5,965 bases of DNA from Streptosporangiaceae bacterium (GTDB lineage: Bacteria > Actinomycetota > Actinomycetes > Streptosporangiales > Streptosporangiaceae): NCBI GenBank assembly GCA_030045175.1, contig JASIBM010000577.1, positions 1-5,965 of the forward strand, in the 5' to 3' direction. Shown one piece after another: positions 1 through 5,489 of this stretch. The position numbers and the translations under genes are program-made. How positions within the stretch are numbered: the first letter of the stretch is position 1; every line of letters starts with the position of its first letter. The notes below the pieces were generated by a model. The model was not told where the DNA came from and did not search any database. It worked only from the letters and a program-made list of their open reading frames with translations.

Positions 1-490
1 CGGCCGCAGGGAGCTGCTCGAGTCGTGGCGGCCCTACAAGGCCAGGCCGGTCGGCATGGACCCGGTCGGCCACAGGTTCGAGACCGGGACGCTGCCGTAT
101 GAGCTGCTCGGCGGCCTGCTTGCCACGGTCGGTTACCTGGACAGCCTCGGCGGGATGGAGCCCATCGCCGCGTGGGAACGGCAACTCAGCGAGCGGCTGC
201 TCACCGGGCTACCCTCGCAGGCGGTGCTTTACGGGATCGCAGGCACGGCTGGACGGGTTCCGACATTCCTGATCAACTTCCCCGGCATTGAGTCGGCGAG
301 GCTGAGCACGGAGCTCGCCGAGCTCGGCTTCGGGGTGTGGAGCCACGACAGCTACTACGCCCTTGGCCTGCATGAGCGGATCGGCTGGGGCGAGGCGCTG
401 CGGGTTGGCCTGGCGCACTACAACACGCTCGCGGAGATCGACTGCTTCAACGAGGCGCTCACCCGCCTGGTGCGGCGGGGCAAGTCGTGA
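1..490 (+). CDS. Cysteine desulfurase-like class V aminotransferase, C-terminal part (5'-truncated)
   Basis: The frame is open from the first bases of the window, so the gene starts upstream; the ATG at 56 is internal. About 163 C-terminal residues are visible, ending at a TGA at 488-490. This is the small C-terminal domain of a fold-type I, PLP-dependent class V aminotransferase. The stretches RFETGTLPYELLGGLLA, GVWSHDSYYAL and RVGLAHYNTLAEID resemble the cysteine desulfurase-like subfamily typified by Vibrio VC1184, rather than housekeeping IscS or SufS. The PLP-binding lysine and any catalytic cysteine would lie in the missing part, so activity cannot be judged. Members of this subfamily are soluble and their true substrate is generally not established. 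The next gene overlaps its stop codon, so the two are probably cotranscribed. The fold and family are fairly sure; the reaction is not. Confidence 0.85.
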   Translation, partial: GRRELLESWRPYKARPVGMDPVGHRFETGTLPYELLGGLLATVGYLDSLGGMEPIAAWERQLSERLLTGLPSQAVLYGIAGTAGRVPTFLINFPGIESARLSTELAELGFGVWSHDSYYALGLHERIGWGEALRVGLAHYNTLAEIDCFNEALTRLVRRGKS

Positions 491-1311
491 GGGAACGGGG
501 AACGGTGGTCAGCGCATCGCAGGTCCGCGCCGACCGCGTCGCCGCAGGCGCCGTCGTCCGGACGCTGGTTGACCCCGATGCGGGGCCAGTTGCCGGCCCG
601 GGTGCCAGTGGTGGCGTGCCAGGCGGCGGGCTGGGCCGGCGCCTGATCGACATTCCCGCTCGATCGGCGCTGGCTGGCACCGCCGGGGCTCGCGGCGAGC
701 TGTGGTTCGTGATCGAAGGGAACGGGCGGCTGGAGGCCGGCCGCGGGCACGGCGTGGGCCTGCGGGCCGATCAGGGCGTGTTCTTGCCGCCAGGGCTTGA
801 GTACTCGGTTCACGCGGATGGTCCCGCCGGCCTGCGCCTGGACCTGGTCACGCTGCCGGCGGCGCCCGGTGACCAGCCGGGGGCCACCGGCGGCAGGGCA
901 CGCGATAGCGGGGAGCAGGATCGCGGGACGCGGGATCTCGTGGAGCAGGATCGCGGGGCGCCGGTCAGCAGGGCGCTGGCTGACTGCGAGGTCGAGACGA
1001 CCGGAGACCGGCGATTCCGGGTCCTGTTCGGACCGGGGCGGGGCTGCGACATCGCCACGCAGTTCGTCGGCGAGATCCCGCCGGGCCGGGCACCCGACCA
1101 CAGCCACCCCTACGACGAGCTTGTGCTCATACTCGACGGAGCGGGCGTGGCGCACGTGGGCGGCCGCGCGCATGCCGTGTCGCGTGGCACCTGCCTGCAC
1201 CTGCCGCCGGGGTTGCCGCACTGCCTGGAGAACACGGGCTCGACCACGATGCGCGTGCTCGGGGTCTTCCACCCAGCCGACAGCCCGGCGGCGAAGCTAG
1301 CTCAGCACTAG
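487..1311 (+). CDS. Two-cupin-domain protein, coupled to upstream aminotransferase
   Basis: This 274-residue protein starts at GTG 487, which overlaps the preceding TGA as GTGA; a GGGG run at 477-480 provides a ribosome-binding site. Two beta-barrel cupin domains are visible. The C-terminal one (about residues 178-262) has complete motifs: HSH at 205-207 with Glu211, then GTCLHLPPGLPHCLEN (residues 234-249) with His245, so four metal ligands are present. The N-terminal one (about 52-125) keeps the fold signatures GELWFVIEGNG and GVFLPPGLEYSV but has no HxH pair, and Tyr replaces the motif-2 histidine, so it probably binds no metal. The linker (about 126-165) is polar and holds a duplicated EQDRG. 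Cupins range from dioxygenases and isomerases to sugar-binding regulators, so no reaction is assigned. Coupling suggests it serves the same pathway as the aminotransferase-like protein. The protein is probably cytoplasmic, with no signal peptide seen. Confidence 0.85.
   Translation: MRERGTVVSASQVRADRVAAGAVVRTLVDPDAGPVAGPGASGGVPGGGLGRRLIDIPARSALAGTAGARGELWFVIEGNGRLEAGRGHGVGLRADQGVFLPPGLEYSVHADGPAGLRLDLVTLPAAPGDQPGATGGRARDSGEQDRGTRDLVEQDRGAPVSRALADCEVETTGDRRFRVLFGPGRGCDIATQFVGEIPPGRAPDHSHPYDELVLILDGAGVAHVGGRAHAVSRGTCLHLPPGLPHCLENTGSTTMRVLGVFHPADSPAAKLAQH
912..957 (+). repeat. In-frame direct repeat in the cupin linker (30-base period)
   Basis: The 16-mer GGAGCAGGATCGCGGG occurs at 912-927 and again at 942-957, exactly 30 bases (10 codons) apart. 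It encodes EQDRG at residues 143-147 and 153-157 of the two-cupin protein, in the loop between domains where length changes are likely to be tolerated. Confidence 0.8.
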
Positions 1312-2048
1312 CGCGCCCGGCGAATCCGGCCTGGTCCGGCAGCCAGGAAGCGCATCAGCGTCATCCCGCCGACTTGACGCACCTCGGCCAGCGTCATCGG
1401 GTGCGCGCTGTTCCGCGGGAACACGCCGGGCCGCACGAACCTGGGCGCGTCGGCCTGCCCGACGAAGAACGGCGCCACCACCAGCTGGACCTCATCGGCG
1501 AGGTCCTGGGTCAGGAACTGCGTGTGAATCTCGCTGCCGCCTTCGACCAGCAGACGGCCGACCTCGCGACGGCCGAGGTCGTCCAGCATCGGCTCGAGCC
1601 GCACGAGCCCGGGGTGCGCCGGCCCGGGGTCCGCCGGCCCTGGGTCCACGGGCTCGGGCAACCCCACCACCGTCGCCTGGCCGTGCAGGCGGCCGCGGAC
1701 CTGGTCGGCGGCCGAGGCCGGGCAGTAAACGATCTTTTCGCCTCCGGTGCTGAAGAACGTGAGCTCAGGGTCGAGCCCGGCTGTGGTGATGGTGACCTTC
1801 ACCGGATGCTCAGGCAAGCCCGAGGCGACCCTTCGCGCGCGCCGCTGCGCGGAGCTCACAAGCAATCGCGGATTATCCCGGCGGACGGTGTTCGCGCCGA
1901 TCAAGATCGCGTCACAGGACGCCCTGACCTCGTCCACGCGGTCAAGATCCTCAGGGCTGGACAGGACCAGCCGCCGCGCGGATGTGTCGTCAATGAACCC
2001 GTCGATCGACATCGCGCAGCTCAGCAGGACGTAGGGTCGCGCGGGCAC
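1308..2048 (-). CDS. RibD C-terminal-type / dihydrofolate reductase-family reductase
   Basis: This 246-residue protein starts at GTG 2048 and belongs to the RibD C-terminal (DHFR-like) NADPH reductase family. In riboflavin synthesis this fold reduces the ribosylamino group of 5-amino-6-(5-phosphoribosylamino)uracil. Visible signatures are the N-terminal strand with MSIDG (residues 13-17), IGANTVRRDNPRLLV (50-64), and VEGGSEIHTQFL (168-179), which matches the nucleotide-binding glycine-rich turn. There is no N-terminal CMP/dCMP-type deaminase domain, so it is a stand-alone reductase. Actinobacteria carry several such paralogues and no other rib gene is in the window, so the substrate is uncertain and no symbol is given. 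Residues 134-146 form a Pro-Gly repeat insertion. No good Shine-Dalgarno precedes the GTG. The gene is convergent with the cupin gene and its TAG stop shares the CTAG at 1308-1311. Confidence 0.85.
   Translation of the reverse strand: MPARPYVLLSCAMSIDGFIDDTSARRLVLSSPEDLDRVDEVRASCDAILIGANTVRRDNPRLLVSSAQRRARRVASGLPEHPVKVTITTAGLDPELTFFSTGGEKIVYCPASAADQVRGRLHGQATVVGLPEPVDPGPADPGPAHPGLVRLEPMLDDLGRREVGRLLVEGGSEIHTQFLTQDLADEVQLVVAPFFVGQADAPRFVRPGVFPRNSAHPMTLAEVRQVGGMTLMRFLAAGPGRIRRAR
1607..1651. repeat. Three tandem 15-base units inside the reductase gene
   Basis: Units at 1607-1621, 1622-1636 and 1637-1651 share the pattern GCCC(G/T)GGGT(G/C)C(G/A)C(C/G)G, with a decayed fourth unit following. On the minus strand they encode the five-residue repeat D/H-PGPA at about residues 135-146. 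The insertion lies just before the helix that leads to the VEGGSEI motif, probably in a surface loop. Confidence 0.75.
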
Positions 2049-2054
2049 GCCTAG

Positions 2055-2060
2055 ATACTG
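2055..2060 (-). promoter_or_regulatory. Possible -10 element for a leaderless reductase transcript
   Basis: On the minus strand CAGTAT ends six bases before the GTG start at 2048, which is the spacing expected if transcription begins on the start codon. It matches only three of six bases of the TATAAT consensus and no convincing -35 is seen. Lack of a Shine-Dalgarno supports the idea weakly. Confidence 0.25.
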
Positions 2061-2150
2061 TCACCGGGAGCGCGTGCGGAGCATGCCCCCTGGGTATCTG
2101 GTAAGCATCGCGTTCCTCGCAAAAGTAACTTAAGACGTGGTCGGGTGTTT

Positions 2151-2177
2151 TGAACCGGAACCAGCCATCCGAACGTT
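2151..2177 (+). promoter_or_regulatory. Weak ECF-sigma-like promoter candidate
   Basis: TGAAC (2151-2155) followed after 18 bases by CGTT (2174-2177) resembles the GAAC / CGT(C/T) elements used by many ECF sigma factors. The -35 lacks the full GGAAC, and the nearby GGAAC at 2157-2161 sits too close to CGTT. Anti-sigma genes are often transcribed from the promoter of their own sigma factor, which is the only contextual support. Confidence 0.2.
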
Positions 2178-2186
2178 CTGGCTGGT
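2160..2186. promoter_or_regulatory. Inverted repeat upstream of the anti-sigma-like gene (candidate operator or leader hairpin)
   Basis: Perfect 8-base arms ACCAGCCA (2160-2167) and TGGCTGGT (2179-2186) are separated by 11 bases that contain the palindrome GAACGTTC (2171-2178). The repeat ends 39 bases before the GTG at 2226, in the intergenic region shared with the divergent reductase gene. It could be a repressor site or form a hairpin in the mRNA leader. The repeat itself is certain; its role is not. Confidence 0.5.
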
Positions 2187-2210
2187 GTAGGCAGTGGCAG
2201 GCACCGCATC

Positions 2211-2217
2211 GGACGGA
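2211..2217 (+). promoter_or_regulatory. Ribosome-binding site deciding the anti-sigma start
   Basis: GGACGGA lies eight bases before GTG 2226 and only two bases before the alternative TTG at 2220. The spacing favours GTG 2226 as the start. Confidence 0.55.
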
Positions 2218-2225
2218 TCTTGGCA

Positions 2226-3215
2226 GTGAGCGGCACAGGAGAATGCGACGACGTCAGGCCGGCGCTTGGCGTCTACGTGCTCGGTGCCGTCGAGCCCGCT
2301 GACCGCCGCCTGATCGACCAGCACCTGGTCGGCTGCTCCCGGTGCCGCAGCGAGCTTGCCGGGCTGGCCGGGCTGCCCGCCCTGCTAGGAAAGGTTTCCG
2401 CTGACGAGGTGGCCGGGGTTGTCGAGGCCGACGCCGCGGCGACGCCAGGGCGGTCGTGGCCGTCGGGCCAGGCGCTGCGATCCCAGCTCGCCAGGGCCGC
2501 GCGCATCCGCCGCTTCCGGCTGGGTGCCTGGATCAGCGTCGCGGTCGTCGTCGGCGCGATGGCGGGCTCAGGCGCGATGGCGATGGCGGTGGCGCGCGTG
2601 CACCGGCCATCGCCGCTGGCCGTGGCTCAGCGGCCGCTCGCTCGCCATGCGCCTGTCTCGGCGCCGGTGACCAGCGGATCAGGGTACGTCACGACGGCGC
2701 GCGTGACCGACCCGCAGACCAGGGTCAGCGCGACGGTCAGGTACGCGCGCGAGGCATGGGGACTGCTGATCGGCGTGCGCCTCGAGGGCGTCGCGACGGG
2801 AACGCCGTGCAGGCTTGAGGTCGTCGACACCCTCGGGCGCGCGACGACGGCGGGTGGCTGGACGGTCACCAGCCCATCTGGCACCTGGTATCCGGGTTCA
2901 TCGTCGCTGGCCCTCGCCGACGTCAGCGGCTTCATCGTCACCTCAGGTAGCAAGGTCCTTGTGGTGGTGACCATCGGCGAGCGCGTCTGGCGCAGCGGTG
3001 ACAGCCGGCCGCACGCCAGGCTGGTCCCGCACGACCGGCGTTCCGCGCCCGCGTTCGGCGTGTCTCGCTCGCCTGCGCACCTGGTGCGCCCGGGCGCCAA
3101 TACGTACCAGATGACGAGCCATGTCAAGCGGATGCGCCGGACCGGCTCGTCAGGGGACGCCACTGACCTGACGATGGCCTGCTCCGTCCGTCCGCCCAGC
3201 CGGGTCCGCGGCTAG
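2226..3215 (+). CDS. Zinc-finger anti-sigma-like single-pass membrane protein with unusual C-terminal tail
   Basis: From GTG 2226 the protein has 329 residues; a TTG six bases upstream would add two. The N-terminus has a zf-HC2 / ZAS-type zinc site: Cys7, then His33-x3-Cys37-x2-Cys40 in QHLVGCSRCRSEL. In this family the domain binds an ECF sigma factor in the cytoplasm. A hydrophobic segment at about 102-124 (GAWISVAVVVGAMAGSGAMA) is the single membrane span, preceded by Arg-rich sequence, so the rest should be extracytoplasmic. The outer domain (about 150-250), with RLEVVDTLGRA and GTWYPGSSSLALADVSGF, resembles the C-terminal domain of actinobacterial anti-sigma-like proteins, which in my recollection usually end shortly after a strand like SGSKVLVVV (240-248). 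Here about 80 further Arg- and Ser-rich residues of no recognised family follow, which may be a frameshift product. No sigma gene adjoins it. The last 66 bases overlap the convergent membrane-protein gene. Confidence 0.8.
   Translation: MSGTGECDDVRPALGVYVLGAVEPADRRLIDQHLVGCSRCRSELAGLAGLPALLGKVSADEVAGVVEADAAATPGRSWPSGQALRSQLARAARIRRFRLGAWISVAVVVGAMAGSGAMAMAVARVHRPSPLAVAQRPLARHAPVSAPVTSGSGYVTTARVTDPQTRVSATVRYAREAWGLLIGVRLEGVATGTPCRLEVVDTLGRATTAGGWTVTSPSGTWYPGSSSLALADVSGFIVTSGSKVLVVVTIGERVWRSGDSRPHARLVPHDRRSAPAFGVSRSPAHLVRPGANTYQMTSHVKRMRRTGSSGDATDLTMACSVRPPSRVRG
3075..3089. terminator. Candidate hairpin between convergent genes
   Basis: GCGCAC-CTG-GTGCGC is a perfect 6-base-pair stem with a 3-base loop. 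A perfect 12-base palindrome GCGCCCGGGCGC (3086-3097) overlaps it. No T-run follows on either strand. It lies 60 bases past the stop of the minus-strand membrane-protein gene, but inside the annotated tail of the anti-sigma-like gene; it would be intergenic if that gene really ends near 2970. Confidence 0.3.
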
Positions 3216-4502
3216 CGCCTGCTCCGTGGCCGGCGTCTGCCCGGCCGGTGGTCCAGGCGCCCGGCCAGGGACGCGCGCGAAGACGAGCGTCAGGCACAGG
3301 CCCGCGATCATCGCCGTCCACCAGGTCCACGGACCACGCCAGGTGAGCTGGGAGACGAACGTCATTGCCGTGGTCGTGACCGAGGTGGCGATGAGACGCG
3401 ACCAGGAACTTCTTGAGGTCACCAGCGCCACCTGGAGCACTGGCCAGGTGTAGTAGGCGACCATCACTGGCTCGAAGACCGAGCGGAGCGCCAGCGTGAC
3501 CGCGATCCACCAGAGCAACTCGGCCAGCATCTCGTTGCCCCAGCGAGCCTCCGGGGGGTCGCCCACCTGGGCCAGCACCGCGCCTCGCCTGGCGCGCCAG
3601 CGCCGCCCGGCCCCGAGCGCGCACGCGCAGGCCGCGACGATCGTCAGCGCCCTGGCGGGCCCGGCGGCGACGATTCCGTTGCTCAGGTGCGGCGCGAAGG
3701 ACGTCCACGGTGTCGGGTGATTGACCGTGGGTGAGTTGGGCTGGCTGGTCACCGCGGTGAAGGTGGCGTGCCAGTTCGCCCACGCGGCTGCGGCCAGCAG
3801 CAACCCGCCAGGGGTGGCCGCCCTGATGAGGTAGCCGGGCAGCCGCCGTCGCTCGATGACCACGACGACGACTGGCAGCGCGAGCAGCACGAGTGGCTGC
3901 ACGGCGATCGCCGCACCGGTCAGCCAGGCCGATCGCCCGAGGCGGGCGTCAGCGAGCGCGAGAACGCCGAACAGGAACAGCCCGACCGCGACCGGGTCTT
4001 CTGGATGGCCCCACTCGGCCGAGACGCTCCACAAGGCGATGGCTCCGGCACCGGCCACCAGCGCGCGCTTGGGCCGGGTGGTGCCGAGGCGGCGGGCTAT
4101 GGCGTCGGCGGCGAACAGCGCCACGGCCGACACGATCATGTCGTAAGGCCCGGCGACCAGCCACACGGCGGGCTGGGGGTTGTGCGCACCAGGGACCCGC
4201 AGCGACAAGCCGAGCGCGTCGGTGACGGCGACGACGGGCGCGAGGATGACCGCCGCCCCTGGAAACGTGACCAAGCCGGTGGGCTGGGTATACAGGCCGC
4301 CAAGGTCAAGGTGGATCAGCCGCTGGGCGGCGACCAGCGTCCCCCACAGGTCCTGGGGGAGCGGCCAGACGGCATTGCCGGTCAGGGCGGGCACCCACCA
4401 CGTGGTGGCCAGCATCGAGATGGCGATCAGGCCGAGCGCCGCGAGCGCCGGGAACAGCCGGTCTGCAAGCGCGCGCGGCAAGGTTTTAGTCACGTTATGC
4501 AA
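3150..4502 (-). CDS. Polytopic integral membrane protein of unknown function, glycosyltransferase GT-C-like
   Basis: This protein has about 450 residues and roughly ten to twelve hydrophobic segments (near 15-38, 76-96, 113-134, 147-162, 171-186, 192-216, 228-242, 282-298, 326-342, 345-363, 370-386, 393-410). It ends in a hydrophilic Pro/Ala/Gly-rich tail of about 40 residues, probably cytoplasmic. A conserved-looking polar motif SAEWGHPED (161-169) sits between hydrophobic segments. An acidic pair placed like this recalls polyprenyl-phosphate-sugar-dependent (GT-C fold, GT87-like) mannosyltransferases, but the usual N-terminal acidic loop is not obvious, so this is only a suggestion. The start is uncertain: TTG 4502 and GTG 4493 are both in frame and neither has a clear ribosome-binding site. 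It lies 135 bases downstream of the TetR gene on the same strand with a probable terminator between. Its 3' end overlaps the convergent anti-sigma-like frame. Confidence 0.75.
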   Translation of the reverse strand: MHNVTKTLPRALADRLFPALAALGLIAISMLATTWWVPALTGNAVWPLPQDLWGTLVAAQRLIHLDLGGLYTQPTGLVTFPGAAVILAPVVAVTDALGLSLRVPGAHNPQPAVWLVAGPYDMIVSAVALFAADAIARRLGTTRPKRALVAGAGAIALWSVSAEWGHPEDPVAVGLFLFGVLALADARLGRSAWLTGAAIAVQPLVLLALPVVVVVIERRRLPGYLIRAATPGGLLLAAAAWANWHATFTAVTSQPNSPTVNHPTPWTSFAPHLSNGIVAAGPARALTIVAACACALGAGRRWRARRGAVLAQVGDPPEARWGNEMLAELLWWIAVTLALRSVFEPVMVAYYTWPVLQVALVTSRSSWSRLIATSVTTTAMTFVSQLTWRGPWTWWTAMIAGLCLTLVFARVPGRAPGPPAGQTPATEQALAADPAGRTDGAGHRQVSGVP

Positions 4503-4596
4503 GGTAGCCAGTCAAGTCAGCGCTTGTCGTCCGATGTGCCCATGTCACCGGCCGAGCGCGGCTCGCGCGGCGCGGCGGCCGGCTGGGCGCGGGAAA

Positions 4597-4613
4597 CCGG
4601 CCGGAGTGGCCGG
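4597..4613 (-). terminator. Probable hairpin terminator of the TetR gene
   Basis: Read on the minus strand, CCGGCC-ACTCC-GGCCGG is a perfect 6-base-pair GC stem with a 5-base loop, followed immediately by TTTCCC. It begins 24 bases after the TetR stop codon at 4638. Actinobacterial intrinsic terminators often lack a full T-run. A second set of arms, CCGGCC 4548-4553 and GGCCGG 4577-4582, enclosing the small hairpin CGAGC-GCG-GCTCG (4553-4565), lies further along and could add to termination before the membrane-protein gene. Confidence 0.45.
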
Positions 4614-4637
4614 AGGAATTCGCGCGACATAAAGCCG

Positions 4638-5477
4638 TTATAAAGAGGCGTGGAATGACGCGTAAATGATCGCTGCTAGCCGGTCGATCATCTCATCGCG
4701 CGGTAGCCGGACGTCGAGGCTCATCAGGTAATTGATGCGCTCAAGCATCAGCAGGCAGGCCAGCGCGGTCAGCTCCGCGTGCTGGGTCAGCTCGGGGCTT
4801 GACGGCTGGTGAGCGCCCGCGGCGGCGGTCATTCCCTGGGCCATCGCCTCGGACAGCCTGAACAGCAGGCGCAACCCGTCGCCGTAGACCTCTTCGCCTA
4901 CGATGTCGGCCTGACTAAGGATGCGAATGACCGTGGCATGGGCGAAGTAGGTGTCGCTGAAGCGCTCTATCCACTTGCGCAGCGCCGCGCGCCCGACCTC
5001 GTTGCTGGTCACCACGGGGAAATCGTCGGTGATGACCTCCATGTCGTGGAGTGCGTCGCGCAGCAGCGTACGGAACAGGTCGTCCTTGCTCGAGAAGTAC
5101 AAATAGAAAGTCCCGTGCGACGTCTTCGCCCGGCGCACCACGTCGTCGACGCGAACCGCCTGAAATCCGCGCTCGTCGAATTCGGCCAGGCCCGCTTCAA
5201 GTAGCTTGCGCACGGTTAGCCGGCCCTGGGTGCCAAGCTCGCGGCCGCGCGCGGGCGTCCCGCCGCCCAGGGACGGGCGCCTTGGCCGGGCACCGGATCT
5301 GGCCGCGGCGTCCGGTGCCAGCGGCTGCCGCCCGCGCCGCGGGACATCCGCGCTGGCCTCGCCTGCCTGAGCCTGCGGGCCGGCCTGAGCCTGGCTGGCC
5401 TGGGCCTGGCTTGCCTGAGCACTGGGCATCGGCACCGTTTCCGCCACGGTCATGTCAGGCCACGATTCCCTGCTCAT
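4638..5477 (-). CDS. TetR/AcrR-family transcriptional regulator with long low-complexity N-terminus
   Basis: From ATG 5477 the protein has 279 residues. The TetR DNA-binding domain spans about residues 86-134: LTVRKLLEAGLAEFDERGF, then VDDVVRRAKTSHGTFYLYF with the helix-turn-helix, then SSKDDLFRTLL. The remaining ~145 residues form the helical ligand-binding and dimerisation domain, which cannot be assigned a ligand. The ~85 residues before the domain are unusual, since most TetR proteins have 10-30; they include a Gln/Ala repeat (about 21-42) and an Arg/Pro-rich basic stretch. ATG 5453 (271 residues) is an alternative start. The frame stays open to 5696, but the upstream part is Arg/Pro/Ala-rich GC-driven sequence, so it is excluded. 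A -10-like TACTCT sits six bases before ATG 5477, suggesting a leaderless mRNA. It is divergent from the hpnC-like gene, which it may regulate; that is inferred from position only. Confidence 0.88.
   Translation of the reverse strand: MSRESWPDMTVAETVPMPSAQASQAQASQAQAGPQAQAGEASADVPRRGRQPLAPDAAARSGARPRRPSLGGGTPARGRELGTQGRLTVRKLLEAGLAEFDERGFQAVRVDDVVRRAKTSHGTFYLYFSSKDDLFRTLLRDALHDMEVITDDFPVVTSNEVGRAALRKWIERFSDTYFAHATVIRILSQADIVGEEVYGDGLRLLFRLSEAMAQGMTAAAGAHQPSSPELTQHAELTALACLLMLERINYLMSLDVRLPRDEMIDRLAAIIYASFHASL
5365..5422. repeat. Tandem 15-18-base repeat encoding a Gln/Ala tract in the TetR N-terminus
   Basis: The core GCCTGAGCCTG occurs at 5365-5375 and 5383-5393, with the variants GCCTGGGCCTG at 5398-5408 and GCCTGAGCAC at 5413-5422; spacings are 18, 15 and 15 bases. 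On the minus strand it encodes QASQA / QASQA / QAGPQA-like units. All spacings are multiples of three, so copy-number changes keep the reading frame. Confidence 0.75.
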
Positions 5478-5483
5478 GTGGCG

Positions 5484-5489
5484 AGAGTA
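5484..5489 (-). promoter_or_regulatory. Candidate -10 element of a leaderless TetR promoter
   Basis: On the minus strand TACTCT fits the TAnnnT pattern and ends six bases before ATG 5477, so transcription would start on the A of the ATG. No Shine-Dalgarno precedes this ATG. The -35 is weak (TAGCTC, 17 bases upstream). Short arms GTAGC (5487-5491) and GCTAC (5509-5513) flank the spacer and might be an operator. Confidence 0.4.

Noticed and set aside
418..1272. Long minus-strand open frame opposite the cupin gene
   Set aside because: It is antisense to a protein with clear cupin motifs; its own translation is Arg/Pro/Ala-rich with no recognisable domain, as expected from high GC.
1374..2054. 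Plus-strand open frame opposite the reductase gene
   Set aside because: The minus strand carries unmistakable RibD-type motifs (MSIDG, IGANTVRRDNP, VEGGSEI); the plus-strand product has none.
2157..2177. GGAAC (2157-2161) with CGTT (2174-2177) as a canonical ECF promoter
   Set aside because: Only 12 bases separate the two elements, shorter than the usual 16-18.
2627..3163. Minus-strand open frame opposite the anti-sigma-like gene
   Set aside because: It is antisense to the recognised outer domain, with no motif or ribosome-binding site of its own.
3768..4643. Plus-strand open frame of about 290 codons opposite the membrane-protein gene
   Set aside because: Its product is a Gly/Arg/Asp/Gln-rich low-complexity string, the usual mirror of a hydrophobic coding strand.
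5365..5422. Repeat cluster as a CRISPR array
   Set aside because: Units are only 15-18 bases, contiguous, without spacers, and encode an in-frame Gln/Ala tract.
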